From: CALHVR01 sp963528625
Lineage (GTDB): Bacteria > Fusobacteriota > Fusobacteriia > Fusobacteriales > Leptotrichiaceae
Length of the DNA: 64,000 nt
Assembly: GCA_963528625.1 (NCBI GenBank)
Contig: CAURVQ010000002.1
Coordinates: 27,599 to 91,598 of the forward strand
Direction: 5' to 3'
Below, piece after piece: positions 19,109-26,480 of this stretch. The translations under genes and the position numbers were made by a program. The first letter of the stretch is position 1, and each line of letters starts with the position of its first letter. The notes beneath the pieces were generated by a model. It ran no database searches and was not told where the DNA came from. It was given only the letters and a program-made list of their open reading frames with translations.

Positions 19109-19163
19109 TTTTCCTCCTATTTTTTTATCTATCAATCTGTTTATTTTTTTGTTTTTTCCTTTT

Positions 19164-19169
19164 ATTATA
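19164..19169 (-). promoter_or_regulatory. Extended -10 promoter of pheST-mnmG
   Basis: TGA-TATAAT on the minus strand, 56 bases before the pheS start. The best -35 is GTACAA at an 18-base spacing, so this is mainly an extended -10 promoter. Confidence 0.5.
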
Positions 19170-19253
19170 TCATATTTTCTATATTTTTTGTACTATTCAC
19201 ACGATTTTTATTGCTTTTTCTTCATTTTTTTAGTTTTCCACATACTTTTCCAC

Positions 19254-19297
19254 AAAAAAATAGAGTTCTCTCTTTTTATGATTTCCCTCTATTTTTT
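19254..19297 (-). terminator. Terminator of the first mannose-family PTS operon
   Basis: AAAATAGAG/CTCTATTTT arms at 19257-19265 and 19287-19295 frame a loop of about 21 bases, followed on the minus strand by seven T. It starts about 10 bases after the last gene of the PTS operon. Confidence 0.8.
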
Positions 19298-19307
19298 AAT
19301 TATTCCA

Positions 19308-19703
19308 TTATTTTTTATTTTTTACATCTTCCACAAATTTTTGCAAATCTGCTATTTCTATTTTTGCTCTATTTGATAAAACTTTTACATCTCTCACCAT
19401 TTGAGTCGAACGAGCCATAATAAAATCAAGATATTCTTTATTTTTTGTTTTTAAATACATTTCTTTTGCATAATACATATCTCTAAAATCATCTTTTGCT
19501 TGTTTTATTAAAAGTTTTTGACCAATCATCACAATTAACGCTACTGATAACGCAATTATTGTCCCATATCCTTTTGTTATAGGATAAAGTATCATTCCTA
19601 TTAACATTAATCCTGTTACTAACATAGAACTATTTTTTATATATCCTTCCACTGGTGGAACATGGACATATTTTTCTATTTTTGAATAAAGTTTTTTTAA
19701 CAT
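19308..19703 (-). CDS. Unknown small membrane protein at the end of the PTS operon
   Basis: I do not recognise this 131-aa protein. It has a short polar N-terminus ending 'HVPPVEGYIKN', two closely spaced hydrophobic segments (about residues 25-42 and 46-63), and a charged, probably helical C-terminal tail of about 65 residues facing the cytoplasm. The ATG is one base from the stop of the preceding IID gene and there is no strong SD, so it is probably translated by coupling. Its position suggests a role with the mannose-family permease, for example an accessory or assembly subunit. It is not the DUF956 protein that accompanies the second PTS operon in this window; that family is soluble and different in sequence. 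Confidence 0.75.
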   Translation of the reverse strand: MLKKLYSKIEKYVHVPPVEGYIKNSSMLVTGLMLIGMILYPITKGYGTIIALSVALIVMIGQKLLIKQAKDDFRDMYYAKEMYLKTKNKEYLDFIMARSTQMVRDVKVLSNRAKIEIADLQKFVEDVKNKK

Positions 19704-19704
19704 A

Positions 19705-20538
19705 TTAAGCTAAAATTCCTAACCAGTATCCAATTATTCCTATTGCAAAGAACCCAAATATTATATAAATTGCATTTACTTTTCTTCTTAATAAGTGCAT
19801 ACAACCAAATGTTAATAATAATGGTACTAATCCTGGTAATAATGAATCTAAGATACTTTGAACTGTTGTTACTACTTCTGCTCCAGTTTGGTCAGTATAT
19901 CTTGATAATTCTAATGGAATATTGATTGAAGTCCATTTAGAAACTAATGACCCCATTACGAAAAGTCCTAATATAGAAGCACCTTGAGTTAATTTTTGAA
20001 TAACTCCACCTTCCATATCACTAACTATTTCTACTCCTTTTTCATATCCATATTTCAATCCGTACCATCTTGTTAATGCTCTAGCTATGTTAATTGCTAT
20101 AAAGAATAAGATTGGTCCAAAAATATTTCCACCAGCTAAAGCTATTGAAGCTCCAAGTGCTGCTAATACTGGTCTTAAAGTTCCCCAGAAAATTGGATCT
20201 CCAACTCCTGCTAAAGGTCCCATTAATCCTACTTTAATTCCACTTATTGTAGCGTCATCAATATCTGCTCCATTTGCCTTTTCTTGCTCCATCGCAGCTG
20301 TAACACCCATTATTGCTGATCCAATCCATGGTTGAGTATTAAAAAATTCTAAATGTCTTTTTAATGCTGCTGCTTGATCTTCTTTTTGTGAGTAAAGTCT
20401 TTTAATTGCTGGAATCATTGTTACACAGAATCCCATTGATTGCATTCTTTCAAAATTGAATGATCCTAGTAAAGTTGTTGATCTCCAGTACATACTTTTT
20501 ATATCTTTATCAGTTAATTTTTTCATGTTTTCTGCCAT
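19705..20538 (-). CDS. manZ: PTS mannose/fructose/sorbose-family IID component
   Basis: Membrane subunit that with IIC forms the sugar channel of a mannose-class phosphotransferase system. The 277-aa product has the IID hallmarks: 'LTDKDIKSMYWRSTTLLGSFNFERMQSMGFCVTMIPAIKRLY', 'ALKRHLEFFNTQPWIGSAIMGV', 'MGPLAGVGDPIFWGTLRPVLAALG', and a C-terminal hydrophobic end. AGGAGG precedes the ATG, 12 bases after the IIC gene. It is a paralogue of the IID gene on the other side of the origin, with nearly the same motifs. The sugar (mannose, glucose, fructose, galactosamine or another) cannot be fixed by sequence reading. Confidence 0.95.
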   Translation of the reverse strand: MAENMKKLTDKDIKSMYWRSTTLLGSFNFERMQSMGFCVTMIPAIKRLYSQKEDQAAALKRHLEFFNTQPWIGSAIMGVTAAMEQEKANGADIDDATISGIKVGLMGPLAGVGDPIFWGTLRPVLAALGASIALAGGNIFGPILFFIAINIARALTRWYGLKYGYEKGVEIVSDMEGGVIQKLTQGASILGLFVMGSLVSKWTSINIPLELSRYTDQTGAEVVTTVQSILDSLLPGLVPLLLTFGCMHLLRRKVNAIYIIFGFFAIGIIGYWLGILA

Positions 20539-20550
20539 TTTTTCTACCTC

Positions 20551-21354
20551 CTACAGTCCTTCTAATTCATCGTCTGCTTCTTCAACTAAAGCATTTGTAT
20601 TACTTGGTAAAGCAATAGATTGGTGATATTTAGGGTTTAATTGAATGTATAATATTGCAATACATAATCCTAAAATTCCTAATCCTACTAAATTAAATCC
20701 TGTAAATGCTGCTACTACGAATCCTAAGAAGAAGAATGGCATTAATGCTTTTGCTTCCATCATGTTAATAACCATCGCGTATCCAACTACTACGATAAAT
20801 CCTCCAGCTATTTGTAATCCTCTTGTTACAACTTCTGGAATTGAGTTTAACATTCCTTCTACAACACTTGTTCCTGCAATTAATCCAACTAAAACCGCTG
20901 GTATTGCAACTCTTAACGCTTGTAACGCTAATCCTGCAAAGTGACACATTTCAATTCCTCTGAAATTAGCTTCTTCTGCATATTTATCTGCTTTATGTTG
21001 GAAAAATACTGTAATTGTTCTAACGAAAATCGTTAAAACTTGTCCTGCTGCTGCTATAGGTACTGCTATTGCAATTCCTTGACCTATTGGTTGTTTCCCT
21101 ACGATAACTAAAATTGCTGAAATTACACTTGCTAATGCTGCGTCTGGTGCCATTGCTGCTCCAACGTTCATCCATCCAAGTGCAATCATTTCAAGTGCTC
21201 CTCCTAAAAGAACTCCTGTTTTTACATCTCCTAAAACTAACCCTACTAAGGTACAAGCTACTAATGGACGATGAGTTTGTCTTTCATCAAGTACACTTCC
21301 CATTCCAGTTATAGCTGCAACTAATGCTAATAAAATTAACTGTACAAAGTTCAT
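20551..21354 (-). CDS. manY: PTS mannose/fructose/sorbose-family IIC component
   Basis: Integral membrane channel subunit of the mannose-class PTS. The 267-aa product is almost entirely hydrophobic, with 'ITGMGSVLDERQTHRPLVACTLVGLVLGDVKTGVLLGGALEMIALGWMNVGAAMAPDAALAS', which is typical of this family. The C-terminal 20 residues are acidic ('VEEADDELEGL'). AGGAGG lies eight bases before the ATG. The gene order IIA, IIB, IIC, IID, unknown protein matches a complete transporter operon. A related IIC at 33.3 kb shares the core signature 'GGAL..IALGW.N.GAA.APDAALASV', which supports duplication or parallel acquisition of the two loci. Confidence 0.95.
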   Translation of the reverse strand: MNFVQLILLALVAAITGMGSVLDERQTHRPLVACTLVGLVLGDVKTGVLLGGALEMIALGWMNVGAAMAPDAALASVISAILVIVGKQPIGQGIAIAVPIAAAGQVLTIFVRTITVFFQHKADKYAEEANFRGIEMCHFAGLALQALRVAIPAVLVGLIAGTSVVEGMLNSIPEVVTRGLQIAGGFIVVVGYAMVINMMEAKALMPFFFLGFVVAAFTGFNLVGLGILGLCIAILYIQLNPKYHQSIALPSNTNALVEEADDELEGL

Positions 21355-21417
21355 GCTCTGTTCCTCCTAAAAAAATTTATATAAATTATTAATTAAAATA
21401 TTAACCGATGTTAAATA

Positions 21418-21909
21418 TTAATCAAATGAAATTGAATCTAATTTTGCATTTAAGTTTTCAGCTGAAGACGATGCTAATTGTCTAATTTCAAGTTCTACTC
21501 CCATTTCATCTAATTTTTTGAATGCCGCTAAGTCGTCTTTATTAATTGCAACTGCTTGCGAAATCATTTTATCTCCTTCGCTATAAGTCATTCCACCAAC
21601 GTTTACTTTTTTGATGTCTACTCCACCTTCAATTAATCTCACTAAATCTGCAGGATTTGTAACTAATAATAATACTTTTGTTGTTGCATATTTAGGGTTT
21701 TTATAAACCGCTATAGCTTTTTCTACTGGTATTACAAATGATTTTACTCCTTCTGGTGCAACTTGTAATAATAATGATTTTCTAATTTTATCTTCAGCAA
21801 CTCCATCATTTACTGCGAAAATTGCTTCCGGTTTTGTAGCTTTTACCCATGAAGTTGCTACTTGTCCGTGTATTAATCTTGAATCTATTCTTGTTAAAAC
21901 TAATTCCAT
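21418..21909 (-). CDS. PTS mannose/fructose/sorbose-family IIB component
   Basis: Cytoplasmic phosphocarrier that takes phosphate from IIA and passes it to the incoming sugar. The 163-aa product has the family start 'LTRIDSRLIHGQVATSWVK' with phosphorylated His14, and 'VLLLVTNPADLVRLIEGG' followed by 'KKVNVGGMTYSEG'. It is a separate polypeptide here, unlike the fused IIAB of the second PTS operon. The SD GAAAGGAG is 43 bases upstream of the ATG, with a 32-base hairpin between them that would bring the two to about 11 bases apart when folded. Confidence 0.95.
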   Translation of the reverse strand: MELVLTRIDSRLIHGQVATSWVKATKPEAIFAVNDGVAEDKIRKSLLLQVAPEGVKSFVIPVEKAIAVYKNPKYATTKVLLLVTNPADLVRLIEGGVDIKKVNVGGMTYSEGDKMISQAVAINKDDLAAFKKLDEMGVELEIRQLASSSAENLNAKLDSISFD

Positions 21910-21960
21910 AATTCTTTTCGTTATTTAAAATACATTTTGTATTTTAATAACACTCCTTTC
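21910..21960 (-). promoter_or_regulatory. Hairpin between SD and start codon of the PTS IIB gene
   Basis: On the minus strand GAAAGGAGT is followed at once by an inverted repeat at 21920-21951. Its outer arms are GTTATT/AATAAC and its inner arms AAAATAC/GTATTTT: 13 bp, one bulged A, loop AAAAT. Ten bases (GAAAAGAATT) then lead to the ATG. Unfolded spacing is too long for initiation; folded spacing is normal. There is no T-run after the stem, so it does not look like a terminator. The dnaA leader has the same layout. Confidence 0.65.
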
Positions 21961-21992
21961 TCTTTTTTTGTGATTTCAATTAGAATTTAAGA

Positions 21993-22433
21993 TTATAAAT
22001 CTAATTCATCTAATTCTTCGTCTGAGTCATCACTTTCTGTAAATATTTCACTAAAAATTTTAATTCCGTTTATTCCAGAATTTTTTGCCGTTTCAACTAA
22101 TTCTGAAACTTTGTTTGTCTCTTCCCTCGCATCTAATACTTCTAATAACATTGGTACATTTACTCCTGTTATTACATCTGTATTTTCTGTTTCAGCAACT
22201 ATTCTACAAGCTGCATTGTAAGGACTTCCTCCAAATAAATCTACTAAAAATAGAGTTCCTTCACTTTTGTATTTTGAGATAATATTTTTATATTTCTCAA
22301 TTAAATCTTCTGGACCTTCACCTGGTAAAAATGTAACGAAATCAAGTTGTTCACTTTCACCTAAAACCATTTTTGTTAAATTAACAGTTTCTTCTGACAT
22401 TTTTCCATGTGTTGCAACGATTAAATTAATCAT
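21993..22433 (-). CDS. PTS mannose/fructose/sorbose-family IIA component
   Basis: Cytoplasmic phosphocarrier that receives phosphate from HPr. The 146-aa product starts 'MINLIVATHGKMSEE' with phosphorylated His9, and contains 'LPGEGPEDLIEKY', 'GTLFLVDLFGGSPYNAACRI' and 'ITGVNVPMLLEVLDARE', all typical of the EIIA-Man family. The C-terminal tail is strongly acidic ('ESDDSDEELDELDL'). It is the first gene of the leftward PTS operon; a near-consensus promoter is 40-70 bases upstream and AAAGGAG precedes the ATG. It is shorter than the IIAB fusion at 32.2 kb because it lacks the linker and IIB domain. Confidence 0.95.
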   Translation of the reverse strand: MINLIVATHGKMSEETVNLTKMVLGESEQLDFVTFLPGEGPEDLIEKYKNIISKYKSEGTLFLVDLFGGSPYNAACRIVAETENTDVITGVNVPMLLEVLDAREETNKVSELVETAKNSGINGIKIFSEIFTESDDSDEELDELDL

Positions 22434-22474
22434 TTTAGTTCTCCTTTCTTTGTATAAACATTTTTGTTCATTTT

Positions 22475-22503
22475 AGTATACTTATTTTTACTTTCTATGT
22501 CAA
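22475..22503 (-). promoter_or_regulatory. Near-consensus promoter of the first PTS operon
   Basis: TTGACA, 17-base spacer and TATACT on the minus strand, about 40 bases before the IIA start codon. No catabolite-repression-like palindrome was evident around it. Confidence 0.8.
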
Positions 22504-22595
22504 TTATTTTTTATTTTTTTCGTTTTTATTTTTTTGATTATTATTTTTTTTCGTTTTTATAATGTTATTTTTGCTTTTTTTCATTTTTTTTCACT

Positions 22596-22625
22596 AAAAA
22601 AAGCTACTTTTTCAATTAAGTAGCT
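22596..22625 (-). terminator. Terminator of the rpmH-ligA run
   Basis: AGCTACTT/AAGTAGCT 8-bp perfect stem (arms 22602-22609 and 22618-22625), an 8-base loop, then about six T on the minus strand. It lies 21 bases after the ligA stop codon. Confidence 0.88.
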
Positions 22626-22646
22626 CATATATATATTTATTTATTT

Positions 22647-24731
22647 TTATTTCAAAAATTCACTTTCAAATTCTTCTTCACTTAAAATTTTTATTCCAAG
22701 TGTTTCAGCTTTTTCTAATTTACTTCCTGCTTTTTCACCAACAATCAAATAATCTAAATTTTTACTAATTCCAGATAAATATTCTCCGCCTTTTAAAAAT
22801 ATTATCTCTTTAATTTCTTCTCTTTTATATTTTTGTAATTTACCTGTCGCTAAAAATCTTTTTCCTTTTATCGGATTGTCTTTAATTTCTATTTTTTCAA
22901 CTTTTTCATTTTCAAATTTTAAACCAATTTCTTTTAATTTTTCTATTTTATTCCAATTATTTTCATCTTGCAAATAATTATAAACCGTTTCAGCTGCCTT
23001 ATTTCCAATTCCTTTCACTTTTAATAATTCATCTATTTTTTGCTCTTTTATTTTTTCAATATTTCCAAAAGTTTTTGTTAAAAGATTTGCATTAAATTTT
23101 CCTATAAATGGTATTCCTAAAGCATAAAATACTTTATTAAAATCACGATTTTTACTTTTTTCAATATTTTTCAATAAATTTTCTACACTTTTTTTACCCA
23201 TTTTTTCTAAACTTTCAAGTTCTTCTCTATATTGTTCTAAATTGTAAATATCTACAACCGTTTTTATTTTACCAAGTTCAATAAATCTTTCTACAATTTT
23301 TTCCCCAAGACCTGAAATATTCATTGCGTCTCTTGAAACAAAATATTCTATTTCCCTTTTTACTTTCTCTGGACATACTGGATTATGACATTTTAAAGCT
23401 ACTTGCCCTTCTTCTTTACTAAGTTCACTATTACAAACTGGACAATTTTTAGGTATTTCTACAATTTTTTCTTTTCCATTTCTCTCATCAAAAACAACTT
23501 TTACTACTTGTGGTATAATTTCTGCCGCTTTTTCTATAATAACATTATCTCCAATACGAATATCTTTTCTTTCAATTTCTTCAAAATTATGCAAACTTGC
23601 TCTTTTCACAACACTTCCAGAAATATTAACCGGTTCAAGTTCTGCAACAGGTGTTACAACTCCAGTCCTTCCCACTTGATAAGTTATATTATACAATTTC
23701 GTTTTCACTTGTTCTGCCGGAAACTTATATGCTATTGCCCATCTTGGACTTTTTGTTGTATATCCTAACATTTCATACAACGAAAAATCATTCACTTTTA
23801 TTACAAGTCCATCCGTTTCATAGTCTAATTTTTCTCTATCTTTATGCCATTTATCTATTGATTTTTCAAGCTTAATAAAATCATCATATTTTTCAAATAT
23901 TTTTGTAGTTTTAAATCCTAAATTTTCAATAAATTTTATACTTTCTTCGTGTGATTTTACTCCATGTTTTTCTGCTTCAACTAAATAATATAAATAACAA
24001 TCAAGTCCTCTTTCCTTAACTATACTACTATCAAGTTGTCTTATTGTTCCTGCTGCTGCATTTCTTGGATTTGCAAAGACATCTTCTCCTTCTTCCATTC
24101 TTTCATTATTCACTTTATTAAATTGCGATATTGGTAAAACTATTTCTCCTCTTACTTCAATAGATATATTTTCTTTTAATTTTTTAGGAATAGATTTTAT
24201 TTGCATAACATTTTCCGTAACATCTTCTCCAATTTGTCCATCTCCACGTGTTACCGCTTTTATAAATTTACCATTTTCATATATTAAACTTATACTCAAT
24301 CCATCTAATTTCAATTCTAATATATACTCTAATTTTTTATCTAATCCTACAATTTTTCTACATCTTTGGTCAAAATCTTCAATTTCTCCAATATTATAAG
24401 TATTTGATAAACTTAACATAGGTACTTTATGGATTACTTTTGAAAATTTTTCACTTGCAATTCCTCCAATTTTTTCTGTTGGAGATAATTCTTCCTTATA
24501 TTTTTTTTCATATTTCTCTTTAAATTTAGGATTTTCATTTTCTATTTTTTTTAATTTTTTTATTAATATATCATATTCAATATCTGTAATTTCAGGCTTA
24601 TCATCTATATAATAAAGTTTATTATGTTTTTCTATTTCTTTTCTTAATTTTTCATAACTTTTTTCATCTATATTTTCATTATCTTTTTCTTCATTATTTT
24701 CTGTACTTTTCAAATCAAATAATCTGTTCAT
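22647..24731 (-). CDS. ligA: NAD-dependent DNA ligase LigA
   Basis: Seals nicks in DNA during replication and repair using NAD. The 694-aa product has domain Ia, then the adenylation motif KLDG with active Lys141. An OB fold follows, then a four-Cys zinc site (CPVC near residue 425, then CHNPVC), helix-hairpin-helix repeats and a C-terminal BRCT domain ('KGKRFLATGKLQKYKREEIKEII'). The first 23 residues ('RLFDLKSTENNEEKDNENID') are an acidic extension before the usual start of domain Ia, which begins at 'SYEKLRKEIEKHNKLYY'. It lies 18 bases after parB, the last gene of the leftward origin-proximal run. Having ligA attached to parAB is uncommon. Confidence 0.97.
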   Translation of the reverse strand: MNRLFDLKSTENNEEKDNENIDEKSYEKLRKEIEKHNKLYYIDDKPEITDIEYDILIKKLKKIENENPKFKEKYEKKYKEELSPTEKIGGIASEKFSKVIHKVPMLSLSNTYNIGEIEDFDQRCRKIVGLDKKLEYILELKLDGLSISLIYENGKFIKAVTRGDGQIGEDVTENVMQIKSIPKKLKENISIEVRGEIVLPISQFNKVNNERMEEGEDVFANPRNAAAGTIRQLDSSIVKERGLDCYLYYLVEAEKHGVKSHEESIKFIENLGFKTTKIFEKYDDFIKLEKSIDKWHKDREKLDYETDGLVIKVNDFSLYEMLGYTTKSPRWAIAYKFPAEQVKTKLYNITYQVGRTGVVTPVAELEPVNISGSVVKRASLHNFEEIERKDIRIGDNVIIEKAAEIIPQVVKVVFDERNGKEKIVEIPKNCPVCNSELSKEEGQVALKCHNPVCPEKVKREIEYFVSRDAMNISGLGEKIVERFIELGKIKTVVDIYNLEQYREELESLEKMGKKSVENLLKNIEKSKNRDFNKVFYALGIPFIGKFNANLLTKTFGNIEKIKEQKIDELLKVKGIGNKAAETVYNYLQDENNWNKIEKLKEIGLKFENEKVEKIEIKDNPIKGKRFLATGKLQKYKREEIKEIIFLKGGEYLSGISKNLDYLIVGEKAGSKLEKAETLGIKILSEEEFESEFLK

Positions 24732-24749
24732 TTTTATCCTTTTAAAATT

Positions 24750-25664
24750 TTATAAATATTTTTCTAAAATATCATTAATTTTTTTTATATCTTCGTCACT
24801 TAATTTTTTTTGAATTTCAAAAGTAGTAACTTTTTTCCCTTTTTTTATCATTATTTTTTCGTTCCCAAAGCTATTTTCTTTCAATTTTTTAATTTCTCTC
24901 TCTATTTCGGAAACTTCCATTTTTGATAATTTTTCTATATTTTCTTTTATATTTTGAAAATTAGTTTGATTTAAGTAGTTAAAAATCGTATCTGCTTTTC
25001 TTATATTTTTAATTTCATCTAATTTTTCTACTAATTCTTCAGGATATTTTGCTACACGCATATATCTTGCAACTGTTCTTTTAGAAATACCATATTCTTT
25101 TGCTATTTGTTCTGCTTTTTTTCCTTTATTTTTACTTTCTTTCCAAATTTTCATTGAAATTTCAAGTACAGTCAAATCTTCTCTTAAAGTATTTTCATGT
25201 AATGATATTTTATCTAAAATTTCATAACTTGTATTTTCTGGTATTATTATTACATTGTTTGTTCCAGCAATATTAAAATTTTCTATATTTTTATATCCGT
25301 AAGAAACAGCAGACAATCGTCTAAATCCTGATAATATTTTATATTTTTCATCTTTTTTCTCTATAATATAAACTGGATTTATTATTCCTATTTCTAATAT
25401 TGATTGAGCCAAATTTTGAATTGCTTCCGTTTCTATTATTTTATCATAACTTATTTCACGATTTATAAATTCTCTATCTTCAAAATCTATTTTTTCTATT
25501 AATTTTTCATTAATCGTTGTTATTTTAGCTCCACTTATTTTTAATATTTCTGCTCTAATATTTTCATTTTGTTCAAATTGTTTTACAAAACTTTTAGTTT
25601 TTTCTGTTGACAAATTAGAAAAAGGATTTCTAGCTTCAAAAATATTTTTTGATTTTTTTACCAT
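24750..25664 (-). CDS. parB: Chromosome-partitioning protein ParB (Spo0J family)
   Basis: ParB loads at parS sites near the origin and slides as a CTP-gated clamp. The 304-aa product has the ParB N-terminal domain with 'ILSGFRRLSAVSYG' in place of the usual GERR box and 'ENTLREDLTVLE' in place of ENLQREDL. A helix-turn-helix follows ('KAEQIAKEYGISKRTVARYMRVA', about residues 178-200), then a charged C-terminal dimerisation region. Its start codon overlaps the end of parA, so the pair is translationally coupled. The Glu-to-Phe change in the nucleotide-binding box is notable for a chromosomal ParB. I did not see a consensus parS in this window. Confidence 0.92.
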   Translation of the reverse strand: MVKKSKNIFEARNPFSNLSTEKTKSFVKQFEQNENIRAEILKISGAKITTINEKLIEKIDFEDREFINREISYDKIIETEAIQNLAQSILEIGIINPVYIIEKKDEKYKILSGFRRLSAVSYGYKNIENFNIAGTNNVIIIPENTSYEILDKISLHENTLREDLTVLEISMKIWKESKNKGKKAEQIAKEYGISKRTVARYMRVAKYPEELVEKLDEIKNIRKADTIFNYLNQTNFQNIKENIEKLSKMEVSEIEREIKKLKENSFGNEKIMIKKGKKVTTFEIQKKLSDEDIKKINDILEKYL

Positions 25665-26428
25665 GTTAATCCTTCTCTCTCAAACATTTCATTTGCTAAA
25701 AATTCATAATCTTTTGCACCATTTGAATAAGGAGAAAATGTAAATATATCTTGTCCATGTGCCGGAGCTTTTGCTAAATCTACATTTTGTCTAACAGTAT
25801 TTTTCATTACAGTACTACTAAAATATTGTTCTAATTGTGATTTTGAATCTTTTGATAAACTTGTTCTTGTATCAAATTGTGCCAAAATTAAACCTTTTAC
25901 TTCAAGTTTATTATTCAAATCTTGTTTTATTTCATTAATTGTTGAAATTAAAAGTCCTGCTCCTCTTAATTCAAAATATCCTGCTTTCAATGTAACATAA
26001 ATACTATCAGCTGCAACTATTGCATTTATAGTTAATAAAGATAATGACGGAGATGTATCTATCATACATATATCAAAATCATTTTCTACATCATCTAATA
26101 TTTTTTTTAATATACTTTCTCTACTTATTTGCGAAGCTAAAGTAGTATTTACTCTTTCACTTTCTAAATTACTCGGCACTAAATAAAAATTATCATATTG
26201 TGGTAATTTTATCATAGCTTTTTTTATATTTTTTTCACTCAAAGCATTATAAATTGTATATTCTACTTCGTTTGGATCTACTCCTAAAGCATCTGTTAAA
26301 TTACCTTGTGGATCACAGTCAACTACTAACACTTTTTTCCCTTTTTTTGCAAAATATGATGCTAAATTATAAACAGTTGTAGTTTTTGCTACTCCTCCTT
26401 TATTGTTTGCAATTACTATTTTTCTCAT
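25658..26428 (-). CDS. parA: Chromosome-partitioning ATPase ParA (Soj family)
   Basis: ParA binds DNA as an ATP dimer and drives movement of ParB-bound origins. The 256-aa product starts 'MRKIVIANNKGGVAKTTTVYNLASYFA' with the deviant Walker A KGGVAKTT. It has 'VVDCDPQGNLTDALG' (Walker A') and 'DICMIDTSPSLSLLTINAI' (Walker B), all standard. Length is typical for short chromosomal Soj proteins lacking a DNA-binding N-terminal extension. The SD is weak (AAGGG well upstream of the ATG). It sits between mnmE and parB in the leftward run, the classical origin-side position, although mnmG, often next to it, is 10 kb away. Confidence 0.96.
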   Translation of the reverse strand: MRKIVIANNKGGVAKTTTVYNLASYFAKKGKKVLVVDCDPQGNLTDALGVDPNEVEYTIYNALSEKNIKKAMIKLPQYDNFYLVPSNLESERVNTTLASQISRESILKKILDDVENDFDICMIDTSPSLSLLTINAIVAADSIYVTLKAGYFELRGAGLLISTINEIKQDLNNKLEVKGLILAQFDTRTSLSKDSKSQLEQYFSSTVMKNTVRQNVDLAKAPAHGQDIFTFSPYSNGAKDYEFLANEMFEREGLTW

Positions 26429-26480
26429 AATATTTCTACCCAGTTTTCCCTTCTTTTTTTAGTTTAATTTTTTATTAATT

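Noticed and set aside
19109..19253. Possible T-box riboswitch before pheS
   Set aside because: The leader is only about 60 bases from the -10 to the ATG, with no T-box sequence or specifier stem.
23403..23768. 121-aa plus-strand frame opposite ligA
   Set aside because: Antisense to the ligA zinc and OB region; Phe/Asn rich and no SD.
24238..24256. CACGTG core inside ligA as a possible parS site
   Set aside because: The flanks do not match the TGTTT/AAACA arms, and the bases are explained by ligA codons.
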